NCBI RefSeq assembly: GCF_000265205.3
Contig: NC_018000.1
Coordinates: 1,178,001 to 1,242,000 of the forward strand
Direction of reading: 5' to 3'
From: Sinorhizobium fredii USDA 257
GTDB taxonomy: Bacteria > Pseudomonadota > Alphaproteobacteria > Rhizobiales > Rhizobiaceae
DNA: 64,000 bases
Shown here: positions 56,108 through 63,174 of the stretch, in pieces
Layout of the letters: each line of letters begins with the position of its first letter
Position numbering within the stretch: position 1 is the stretch's first letter
The notes under the pieces: model-generated
Databases searched by the model: none
The model's input: only the letters and a program-made list of their open reading frames with translations
Told to the model about the DNA's origin: nothing
Translations under genes and position numbers: made by a program

Positions 56108-56287
56108 AAAGTTAAAGTGTCCTGTTGCTGCAATGTAAGAATGTCACTCTTCCCGCGTTTTCAATGACGTGGGAGATTGCGGATGGGATTGATTGCAATG
56201 AGCGAGCGCGACCTGCAGCGGATCGAGGTTTTGTCGAAGGTCGTCGACGGCCGGACGACGATCGTTTCGGCGGCCAATGTCCTTGCG
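56108..56287 (+). pseudogene. 5' remnant of a second ISNCY-family element
   Basis: AGTGTCCTGTTGCTGCAATG followed by TAAGAATGTCACTC resembles an ISNCY end. From ATG 56198 the frame reads MSERDLQRIEVLSKVVDGRT and TIVSAANVLAL, the usual N-terminus of an ISNCY transposase. Similarity stops near 56287, where a grpB fragment begins on the other strand. Confidence 0.65.
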
Positions 56288-56427
56288 CTGAGGCCGGCCA
56301 CCGAGGTGCTGCCGACATGGTGAATGTCATCGACTATGTCGGCGATTGATTCCAGTATCCGGAGCTTCTGGTCTTCGAAAAGACCGGGCCATGCCGGATC
56401 ACAATCAAGGAGCTTTATTGCGTTCAT
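56288..56427 (-). pseudogene. 5' fragment of a GrpB/UPF0157-family gene
   Basis: ATG 56427 starts MNAIKLLDCDPAWPGLFEDQ, then RILESIADIVDDIHHVGSTS and VAGLSA. YDPAWP-x-x-F and HxGSTSVPGL(A/S)AKP are the hallmarks of the GrpB family, a nucleotidyltransferase fold of about 170 residues. Only the first about 47 codons remain; the rest was removed by the IS remnant. Confidence 0.75.
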
Positions 56428-56805
56428 GGGTCGCCGTTCGGATCTCGCGCCACGACCGTGCCAGATTCGCACGACCTCGGAAACAAAATGTCCATCGAGG
56501 CCCGCCTACCCTTCCCTTCCTCCGATGTCATGATCAGCTCTCAAACCTAAAGCCCAAAGGCGCCCTAACGATCAGGCTTTGCACGCCCATCAATCCGCCT
56601 GATCAGGGCTGGTCGTCGCTGCAAAAGGCCATCCACCGGCTTCGCTCGACGAGCGGCGGCGCTGCTTGTTTGTGCGGGCACGGAGATCCGCCTTGCTGCA
56701 ACGCACAATACTTCATCAGTAAAAGCTAATGCCCATTTATTGAGCATGTTCAAAAAGACGGATTTTCTCATTTAATTTCAATTATATGCGGCGTAATTCC
56801 CGGAA
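56428..56805. other. Gene-free stretch upstream of the nrt promoter
   Basis: About 380 bp. The first part is continuous with the grpB fragment's old upstream region; the last 70 bp before the promoter are AT-rich. TTGTGCG (near 56669) and CGCACAA (near 56702) form an inverted repeat of unknown meaning in the zone where an NtrC-type activator would bind. No gene is supported. Confidence 0.35.
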
Positions 56806-56822
56806 CTGGCACGGCACTTGCT
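56806..56822 (+). promoter_or_regulatory. Sigma-54 promoter of the nitrate transporter operon
   Basis: CTGGCACG-N4-TTGCT (56806-56822) is a perfect match to the -24/-12 consensus for RpoN. It lies about 185 bp before the nrtA start. Transcription would need an enhancer-binding protein such as NtrC, fitting nitrogen control of nitrate uptake. Confidence 0.85.
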
Positions 56823-56834
56823 TTTCTATACTTG

Positions 56835-57007
56835 CTTCGGTCAACGGCGATTTGAAGCGAGCTCAGGCGTCGATAGCGCCTGCCAAGGACACCGGCGTCG
56901 CAAGGGCTTTGCATCCAAAGGGATTCCTCCCAGTCCCAGGAGCGCAATGTTCGAGCGGCGTTTTTTTGTCGGTTTTCGACCGGCCAACAAATTGAGGGAA
57001 CGTGCGC
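56835..57007 (+). promoter_or_regulatory. Structured nrt leader RNA, possible nitrate antitermination element
   Basis: Between the sigma-54 promoter and nrtA lies a leader of about 175 nt. It has a perfect 6-bp hairpin CAGGCG / CGCCTG (56864-56869, 56877-56882), a small hairpin CTTTG-CATC-CAAAG (56907-56920), and a GC-rich segment ending in seven Ts (56961-56967), like an intrinsic terminator. Nitrate-assimilation operons of alphaproteobacteria are known to use ANTAR-protein (NasT) antitermination in such leaders. Function here is inference. Confidence 0.55.
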
Positions 57008-58300
57008 ATGACCAAGACTTCGATCGGCAGTCTCACCCGCCGCAGCCTGCTCAAGACGACCGCGACGGCCGCCATGGTCGGTGCGGCAAGGACGCTCCTT
57101 CCCACCGGGGCCTTCGCTCAGGGCGCCGGTCCGGAGACTTCAAAGGCCGTGCTCGGCTTCATCGCTCTTACCGATTCCGCCCCGCTCATCATCGCCAAGG
57201 AAAAGGGTTTCTTCGACAAGTACGGTATGACCGAGGTCGAGGTGGTGAAGCAGGCCTCCTGGGGCACGACCCGCGACAACCTGGTGCTCGGCTCGGCCGG
57301 CGCCGGAATCGATGGCGCCCATATCCTGACGCCGATGCCCTATCTCATCTCGACCGGCAAGGTGACCCAGAACAACCAGCCGCTGCCGATGGCGATCCTT
57401 GCCCGCCTTAATCTCGACGCGCAGGCGATCTCGGTCGGCGCGGCCTATGCCGATCTGAAGGTCGGCCTCGACGCCTCGGTGCTGAAAGACGCCTTCGCCA
57501 AGAAGAAGGCCGGTGGCGAGGCCGCGAAGGTCGCCATGACCTTCCCGGGCGGCACGCACGACCTCTGGATCCGCTACTGGCTCGCCGCCGCCGGCATCGA
57601 CCCGGACAAGGATGTCGAGACCATCGTCGTCCCGCCGCCGCAGATGGTCGCCAACATGAAGGTCGGCACCATGGACTGTTTCTGCGTCGGCGAACCCTGG
57701 AACGAGCAACTCGTCAACCAGAAGATCGGCTACACCGCCGTCAATACTGCCGAGATCTGGGCCAAGCATCCGGAGAAGTCCTTCGCCATGCGCGCCGACT
57801 GGGTCGAGAAGAACCCGCGCGCCGCCAAGGCGCTGGTCATGGCCGTCGAGGAAGCCGCGCAGTGGTGCGACGACATGGCGAACAAGGACGAGCTCGCCAA
57901 GATCGTCGGCAAGCGCAGCTGGTTCAACGTGCCGCCCAAGGATATCGTCGATCGGTTGAAAGGCGAATACGACTACGGCAACGGCAGGGTCGTCGAGAAC
58001 AGCCCGCACCTCATGAAGTTCTGGCGCGACCACGCGTCCTACCCGTTCCAGAGCCATGACGCATGGTTCCTCACCGAGAACATCCGCTGGGGCAAGCTCG
58101 CGCCGGATACGGATATCAAGGGGCTGATCGCCAAGGTCAACCGCGAGGACATCTGGCGCGAAGCGGCAAAGGACCTCGGCGCCGCCGACATCCCGGCCTC
58201 CACCTCGCGCGGGCCGGAGACCTTCTTCGACGGCAAGGTCTTCGATCCCGCAAATCCCGAAGCGTACCTGAAGAGCCTGGCAATCAGCCGCATCGCCTGA
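57008..58300 (+). CDS. nrtA: Nitrate ABC transporter substrate-binding protein (NrtA/CmpA family)
   Basis: A 430-residue periplasmic binding protein. A twin-arginine signal (LTRRSLLKTTATAAMVGAAR, cleavage near the AFA at about 36) shows export by Tat. The mature domain follows the NrtA/CmpA pattern: LGFIALTDSAPLIIAKEKGF, SWGTTRDNLVLGSAGAGIDG, AHILTPMPYLIS and YWLAAAGIDPDKDVETIVVP, VGEPWNEQLV. It binds nitrate or nitrite; bicarbonate or cyanate binding in relatives cannot be excluded. ATG 57008 is about nine bases from GAGGGA; a GTG two codons earlier is the alternative. First gene of nrtABC. Confidence 0.92.
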   Translation: MTKTSIGSLTRRSLLKTTATAAMVGAARTLLPTGAFAQGAGPETSKAVLGFIALTDSAPLIIAKEKGFFDKYGMTEVEVVKQASWGTTRDNLVLGSAGAGIDGAHILTPMPYLISTGKVTQNNQPLPMAILARLNLDAQAISVGAAYADLKVGLDASVLKDAFAKKKAGGEAAKVAMTFPGGTHDLWIRYWLAAAGIDPDKDVETIVVPPPQMVANMKVGTMDCFCVGEPWNEQLVNQKIGYTAVNTAEIWAKHPEKSFAMRADWVEKNPRAAKALVMAVEEAAQWCDDMANKDELAKIVGKRSWFNVPPKDIVDRLKGEYDYGNGRVVENSPHLMKFWRDHASYPFQSHDAWFLTENIRWGKLAPDTDIKGLIAKVNREDIWREAAKDLGAADIPASTSRGPETFFDGKVFDPANPEAYLKSLAISRIA

Positions 58301-58362
58301 TCCCGCATCGGCAGCCGGATCCCCAACCCGGCTGCCTTCGATCAAACCCGTAGGAGAACGGC

Positions 58363-59256
58363 ATGTCCGTCACCAATCTCAAGCTCAAACCGCAGGCGAC
58401 GCCGCAGACTTCGGCTCAGGTCATCGCTCTCGGGCAGACGGCGAGCCGCGGCATCGAAGGCCGCCTGTCGCGCTTTGTCACCCAGACTGTCACCAACCTC
58501 TTGCCGCTGCTCGTCACACTGACGTTCTTCACCCTTGCCTGGCAGCTCATCTGCTCGTCGCCTGAATCGAGCCTGCCGGCCCCGTCGCGCGTCCTCGAGG
58601 AAAGCTGGGAGCTGATCGCACATCCCTTCTACATCGGTCAGGGTGTCGATCAGGGTCTGTTCTGGCACGTGTTCGCTAGCCTGCAGCGCGTCGCGCTCGG
58701 CTACGCCATGGCTGCGGCGGTCGGCGTCGCGCTTGGGACGCTCGTCGGCCAGAGCGCGCTCGCGATGCGCGGCCTCGATCCGATCTTCCAGGTGCTGCGC
58801 ACCGTGCCGCCGCTCGCCTGGCTGCCGCTTTCGCTCGCCGCCTTCCAGGACGGCACCCCTTCGGCAATCTTCGTCATCTTCATTACGGCGATCTGGCCGA
58901 TCATCATCAACACCGCGGTCGGCATCCGCAACATTCCGCAGGATTACCAAAACGTCGCCAAGGTGCTGCGACTGAACGGCCTCGAATATTTCGGCAAGAT
59001 CATGCTGCCGGCCGCTGCCCCCTACATCTTCACCGGCCTTAGGATCGGCATCGGTCTCTCCTGGCTGGCGATCGTGGCGGCCGAGATGCTGATCGGCGGC
59101 GTCGGCATCGGCTTCTTCATCTGGGACGCCTGGAACTCGTCGCTGATCAGCGACATCATCGTGGCGCTGATCTATGTCGGCATCGTCGGCTTCCTGCTCG
59201 ATCGCCTCATCGCGCTGATCGGTCGCGCCATTACTCGCGGCACAGCAAGCGCCTAA
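58363..59256 (+). CDS. nrtB: Nitrate ABC transporter permease
   Basis: A 297-residue inner-membrane permease with six helices after a soluble N-terminus of about 45 residues. The inner-membrane binding-protein-dependent signature for coupling to the ATPase is in ALGYAMAAAVGVALGTLVG and AKVLRLNGLEYFGKIMLPAA (EAA loop). The ATG follows AGGAGAACGGC, 62 bp after nrtA. NrtB forms the channel as a homodimer, taking nitrate from NrtA. Confidence 0.92.
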   Translation: MSVTNLKLKPQATPQTSAQVIALGQTASRGIEGRLSRFVTQTVTNLLPLLVTLTFFTLAWQLICSSPESSLPAPSRVLEESWELIAHPFYIGQGVDQGLFWHVFASLQRVALGYAMAAAVGVALGTLVGQSALAMRGLDPIFQVLRTVPPLAWLPLSLAAFQDGTPSAIFVIFITAIWPIIINTAVGIRNIPQDYQNVAKVLRLNGLEYFGKIMLPAAAPYIFTGLRIGIGLSWLAIVAAEMLIGGVGIGFFIWDAWNSSLISDIIVALIYVGIVGFLLDRLIALIGRAITRGTASA

Positions 59257-59273
59257 AGAAAAGGAGGCCTTCC

Positions 59274-60074
59274 ATGGCCAAGAGCTATCTTTCGCTTGAA
59301 CTCATCGACAAGACCTTCGAACGCGGCGGCACGCGCACCGAAGTTCTGAAGCAGGTCTCCCTTACTGTAGACAAGGGCGAGTTCATCTCGATCATCGGCC
59401 ATTCCGGCTGCGGCAAGTCGACCCTGCTCAATATCGTCGCCGGGTTGACGCAGGCGACAACCGGCGTGGTGCTGCTCGACGACAAGGTCGTCGACGCGCC
59501 GGGACCGGATCGCGCTGTCGTCTTCCAGAACCACTCGCTGCTGCCGTGGCTGACGGTCTATGAAAACGTCCGGCTCGCCGTCGACAAGGTGTTCTCTGCG
59601 AAGCGCAACAAGCAGGAACGCCATGAATGGACCATGCGCAACCTCGAGCTGGTGCAGATGGCGCATGCCGGCGACAAGCGCCCCTCTGAGATCTCCGGCG
59701 GCATGAAGCAGCGTGTCGGTATCGCGCGGGCGCTTGCCATGGAGCCGAAGGTGCTGCTTCTCGACGAACCGTTCGGCGCGCTCGACGCTTTGACCCGGGC
59801 GCATCTGCAGGACCAGGTCATGCAGATCCACGCGACGCTTGCCAATACCGTCCTGATGATCACCCATGACGTCGACGAAGCGGTCCTGCTTTCCGACCGG
59901 ATCGTGATGATGACCAATGGGCCGTCGGCACGTATCGGCGAAATCCTCGATGTGCCGCTCGCCCGCCCACGCCGGCGCATCGAACTCGCCTCCGACCGAA
60001 CCTATCTGAAATGTCGCGAAGCGGTGCTCAAGTTCCTCTACGAGCGCCATCGATTCGTCGAAGCTGCGGAGTGA
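59274..60074 (+). CDS. nrtC: Nitrate ABC transporter ATPase
   Basis: A 266-residue ATPase of the NrtD/SsuB type with Walker A IIGHSGCGKSTLLNIVAG, Q-loop VFQNHSLLPWLTVYENV, signature EISGGMKQRVGIARALA, Walker B LLLDEPFGALD and switch His in ITHDVDEAVLLSD. It has no C-terminal NrtA-like regulatory domain, as seen in cyanobacterial NrtC, so it is a single-domain protein. The ribosome site is AAAAGGAGGCC. It is the last gene of the operon; no nitrate reductase gene follows in the window. Confidence 0.92.
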   Translation: MAKSYLSLELIDKTFERGGTRTEVLKQVSLTVDKGEFISIIGHSGCGKSTLLNIVAGLTQATTGVVLLDDKVVDAPGPDRAVVFQNHSLLPWLTVYENVRLAVDKVFSAKRNKQERHEWTMRNLELVQMAHAGDKRPSEISGGMKQRVGIARALAMEPKVLLLDEPFGALDALTRAHLQDQVMQIHATLANTVLMITHDVDEAVLLSDRIVMMTNGPSARIGEILDVPLARPRRRIELASDRTYLKCREAVLKFLYERHRFVEAAE

Positions 60075-60086
60075 CTGCCCCGTTTT

Positions 60087-60126
60087 GCATGTTCCTTAAA
60101 ATCGGCTTCGATTTTAAGGAACATGC
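60087..60126 (+). terminator. Long perfect hairpin after the nrt operon
   Basis: GCATGTTCCTTAAAATCG (60087-60104), loop GCTT, then its perfect complement (60109-60126): an 18-bp stem. It starts 13 bp after the nrtC stop and is preceded by CGTTTT. It is probably a terminator or mRNA end stabiliser. The symmetric AAGGAACATGC ends suggest a repeated intergenic element of this group of rhizobia; no second copy was seen here. Confidence 0.7.
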
Positions 60127-60203
60127 AGCAGATGTCGTGAGATCAAAGGCCGTGCCTTTTAGCCCACGTGGATACCCGAAGACACCGCAGTTTCAGTCGA
60201 CGC

Positions 60204-60827
60204 TCAATTGGCGGCGAAGCAATAGAAGAGGCCGTCCCCGCCGGTGCTCTTGAAGGCCTCTATCGTGCAGCCACCGCGCGTCGGATGTGAAGAGTTCCAC
60301 GATTTGGCCGCCTCCGAGTCGTCCAAACCGGTGCGGTCGCTGTGACCAACGATTGCAGCACCCTCCGCACCGCCCATGGTCCAGTTGCCGCAGGTTTCGG
60401 CGGCAGCGGTTCCATCCGGCCTGGTGCCGGTCAGGATGTCATGGCGGTTCGGGGTGTCGCCCCGCCCGTTGATGACCTCGCCCTTTTCATTGAGCGCGGT
60501 TTGTTTGGTCAGATTGTTGTTATCGCCGTGCAGCGAGGCGACATCGTCGGCGATCTTCTCGCCCTTGGCATTGTGCCAAGGTCCCGCACCGATGCGATCC
60601 TTGGCGTTCTCGCTATCGGTGGACAGATAGGCCCGCCAGGTCTTGCCCGTTGAGCCGCCGGCGGTCGCAAGCGCGCCACAATGTGCGTCGGCGCCAGCAA
60701 GTCCGCCGAGATCGCCGCCATTGCCCGGATTCGCGCTGGTGGCAAAGAAGCTCATCGACGTGTCCTGGGCATTGGCTGAGACGACCGAACAGGCCAATAG
60801 GGTCGCAATTAGTGCCATGCGTTTCAT
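60204..60827 (-). CDS. Secreted lectin-like protein
   Basis: A 207-residue exported protein. ATG 60827 follows AAGGGAGGTTCGCC, and a clear signal peptide follows (ALIATLLACSVVSANA, cleavage near residue 20). The mature part begins MSFFATSANPGNGGDLGGLA, and has ADAHCGALATAGG, TWRAYLSTD, WNSSHPTRGGCTIEAFKSTG and GDGLFYCFAAN. The arrangement of four cysteines, WRAYLS and the GLFYC end resembles the C-type-lectin-like DUF1554 group. It may bind surface carbohydrates. The 83 codons upstream of this start have no support. Single-gene unit. Confidence 0.75.
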   Translation of the reverse strand: MKRMALIATLLACSVVSANAQDTSMSFFATSANPGNGGDLGGLAGADAHCGALATAGGSTGKTWRAYLSTDSENAKDRIGAGPWHNAKGEKIADDVASLHGDNNNLTKQTALNEKGEVINGRGDTPNRHDILTGTRPDGTAAAETCGNWTMGGAEGAAIVGHSDRTGLDDSEAAKSWNSSHPTRGGCTIEAFKSTGGDGLFYCFAAN

Positions 60828-61012
60828 GGCGAACCTCCCTTGGATTTCCGAGGTATCAGCGTATTGCCTGCACGGGCGAGCGTAAAATCGAATTCTCGTG
60901 AGGAAGCCGGACGCAATGCGCCTGCCGCGAGTCCTTCTCCCGCCACGTGGGCGGGTGCTGGTCGGCGCTACGTGCACCACCTCAGCTCCGTTCGAGCCGC
61001 ACGACCATTGCG

Positions 61013-61050
61013 TCAAACGGAGCCGGCTTCCCTCTTCTCTGCCACCCACC
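61013..61050 (-). pseudogene. Separated C-terminal codons of the acetyltransferase gene
   Basis: Removing the IS1182-family element and one CACC copy makes the GNAT frame at 62.6-63.1 kb run on as YRWVAEKREAGSV and stop at TGA 61015-61013. This piece therefore is the detached original 3' end of that gene. Confidence 0.75.
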
Positions 61051-62614
61051 GAGGCTGTGTGAAAACTCCCGCTCATGATAGTCTACCTCCAGTTGAGCGG
61101 GGGATTCGGCATGGCGGGTTTCATCGAGGGTAAGGATCGGCGAGAGCAGCTGTTCTTGCCGGAATGCCTCGATGATTATGTCACCGAAGACAACCCGGCC
61201 CGCGTTGTCGATGTCTTCATCGATGAGCTGGATTTGCGTGCAATGGGCTTTGCCGCCGCGGCGGCGACTGGGCGGCCGGGATATAGCCCGGCAACCATGC
61301 TGAAGCTCTACCTCTATGGCTACCTCAACCAAGTGCAGTCGAGCCGGCGGCTGGAGCGGGAGGCGGGCCGCAACGTCGAACTGATGTGGCTGATGGGTAA
61401 GCTCGCGCCCGACTTCAAAACGATCGCCGATTTCCGGCGTGACAACGGCGAAGCGATCCGTGCGGTCTGCCGCCAATTCGTGCTTCTGTGCCGCAAGATC
61501 GGCCTCATCGCGGGTGGCACGGTTGCGGTCGACGGCAGCCGATTCAAGGCGGTGAACACACGCGACAAAAACTTCACGCCTGGCGCGATCCGCCGACGTA
61601 TGGAGCAGGTGGATGCCAGCATTGAGCGGTATCTGGGCATGCTCGACACGGCCGACCGGCAGGAGGATGACGTCGCACAGATGCGGGTCAGCCGGCTGAA
61701 GGAACGGCTGGACTCGCTGCGGCGGCAGATGCGCGAGTTGCAGGCGATGGAGCAAGCGGTCCAAGACGCGCCGGACCGCCAGATCTCACTGACCGATTCC
61801 GATGCGCGGGCCATGGCAACGAGCGGCAAAGGCACCGGCATGGTCGGCTACAACGTGCAAGCGGCGGTCGACGCCGAGCACCATCTGATCGTCGCGCATG
61901 AGGTCACCAATGTCGGCCACGACCGGTCCCAACTTGCCAACATGGCTCAGCAGGCCAAGGAAGCGACCGGCGTCGAGGAACTGACAGTCCTGGCCGATCG
62001 CGGCTACTTCTCCGGTGAGGAAATCGTTGCCTGCGAGGCAGTTGGAGCGACGCCGATCGTGCCCCGACCGTTAACATCCGGGGCGAAGGCGGACGGTCGT
62101 TTCGACAAGCAGGACTTCATCTATCAGCCAGAGACCGACAGCTATCGCTGCCCGGCAGGCGAACAACTGATCTGGCGCTTCACCGCGGTGGAGAAGGGTC
62201 TGATCCTCAGCCGTTACTGGTCGAGCAACTGCGGCAGCTGCGCCATCAAGGCAAAATGCACGCCGAGCAAACAGCGGCGCATCACCCGCTGGGAGCATGA
62301 GGCAGTCCTGGAGAAGATGCAGCGCAGGCTGGACGAGATGCCGGACGCGATGCGGATCAGGCGCAGCACCGTCGAGCACGTATTTGGCAGCCTCAAAGAC
62401 TGGATGGGAAGAGACCACTTCCGGATGCGAAGGCTACGAAATGTCGGAACGGAAATGAGCCTCCACGTCCTCGCCTACAACATCAAGCGAGCCATCGCCG
62501 TCCTCGGCGCTCCCGCGTTGATGGGTGCAATGAGAGGGTGAGACCGTCTCGACCTCGCACGCCGCAACCTTGAAGATTCATGTCCCGCCCAAAAACGCGT
62601 TTTCACACGGCCTC
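61051..62614 (+). mobile_element. IS1182-family insertion sequence, complete
   Basis: Terminal inverted repeats GAGGCTGTGTGAAAAC (61051-61066) and GTTTTCACACGGCCTC (62599-62614), one mismatch in 16 bp. Flanking duplicated CACC at 61047-61050 and 62615-62618 is a 4-bp target duplication. One intact transposase gene. The insertion lies in the 3' end of an acetyltransferase gene. Clean ends suggest a recent event. Confidence 0.9.
61111..62541 (+). CDS. IS1182-family transposase
   Basis: A 476-residue DDE transposase. The N-terminal InsH-type region has DNPARVVDVFIDELDLRAMG, GRPGYSPATMLKLYLYGYLN and RNVELMWLMGKLAPDFKTIA. The catalytic core has the first Asp in GGTVAVDGSRFKAVNTRDKN, the second in LTVLADRGYFSGEE, and the Glu in RRSTVEHVFGSLKDWMGRDH. 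A cysteine cluster (YRCPAGEQL ... CGSCAIKAKC) lies before the Glu, as usual for IS1182. The frame is unbroken. ATG 61111 is 12 codons inside the longest frame. Confidence 0.93.
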   Translation: MAGFIEGKDRREQLFLPECLDDYVTEDNPARVVDVFIDELDLRAMGFAAAAATGRPGYSPATMLKLYLYGYLNQVQSSRRLEREAGRNVELMWLMGKLAPDFKTIADFRRDNGEAIRAVCRQFVLLCRKIGLIAGGTVAVDGSRFKAVNTRDKNFTPGAIRRRMEQVDASIERYLGMLDTADRQEDDVAQMRVSRLKERLDSLRRQMRELQAMEQAVQDAPDRQISLTDSDARAMATSGKGTGMVGYNVQAAVDAEHHLIVAHEVTNVGHDRSQLANMAQQAKEATGVEELTVLADRGYFSGEEIVACEAVGATPIVPRPLTSGAKADGRFDKQDFIYQPETDSYRCPAGEQLIWRFTAVEKGLILSRYWSSNCGSCAIKAKCTPSKQRRITRWEHEAVLEKMQRRLDEMPDAMRIRRSTVEHVFGSLKDWMGRDHFRMRRLRNVGTEMSLHVLAYNIKRAIAVLGAPALMGAMRG

Positions 62615-63057
62615 CACCGGTAGAGGACGTCGGGCTCCCTCTCTTCGTTCCGGCTGCCGTCCGTCTCCTCGACTGCGACGAAGCCATGGTTCTCGTAGAA
62701 GCGCCGCGCTCCCCAGTTGCGTTGAAAGGTCCAGAGCGACAGCTCACAGGCGCCCGTCCGAGCGACCCTCAGAAGCGATGCTCCAAGACCACGACCTTGA
62801 TGCGCCGGCAAAACATAGAGCTGATCGATCCATCCCGGCCGGAACGCAACGATGCCGACCAATCCATCGCCACCGAATATTCCCCAGACGGAACAGTCCT
62901 GAAATACTCTGTTCCTGAAGAACCAGCTGTCCTCTTCCGGCGTGTGGAGCCCCGCAAGCGACGGAAGGCGTTCATCGAATGAAACTCGCAGCACGCGCGC
63001 CGCTTCATCGGCGAATTCACGCCCAAGCCGCACCGGTCGAGATATATCGGCATTCAT
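62578..63057 (-). CDS. GNAT acetyltransferase with IS-altered C-terminus
   Basis: A 159-residue N-acetyltransferase. Motif A for acetyl-CoA is IDQLYVLPAHQGRGLGASLL, and motif B is LWTFQRNWGARRFYENHGFV; both are complete. The IS1182-family element entered after YRW, so the original tail VAEKREAGSV is replaced by RPCENAFLGGT, encoded by the IS end. As the core fold is complete, the enzyme may still work. ATG 63057 is chosen behind GGAGCCGGTGGA. The substrate is not predictable. Confidence 0.82.
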   Translation of the reverse strand: MNADISRPVRLGREFADEAARVLRVSFDERLPSLAGLHTPEEDSWFFRNRVFQDCSVWGIFGGDGLVGIVAFRPGWIDQLYVLPAHQGRGLGASLLRVARTGACELSLWTFQRNWGARRFYENHGFVAVEETDGSRNEEREPDVLYRWRPCENAFLGGT

Positions 63058-63174
63058 TCCACCGGCTCCACGCAAAAAGCTCAAGTTACAGGCATCGAAG
63101 GAAAGGCTTCGCAATGCTCAATCATGAATGGGAATGCGCCTCCCAACAGGATTCTACCGCCGGTGCTCGCAAGT

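Noticed and set aside
57140..58345. 401-codon minus-strand frame
   Set aside because: Shadow of nrtA; composition (Gly/Asp/Arg-rich, no motif) typical of antisense frames in GC-rich DNA.
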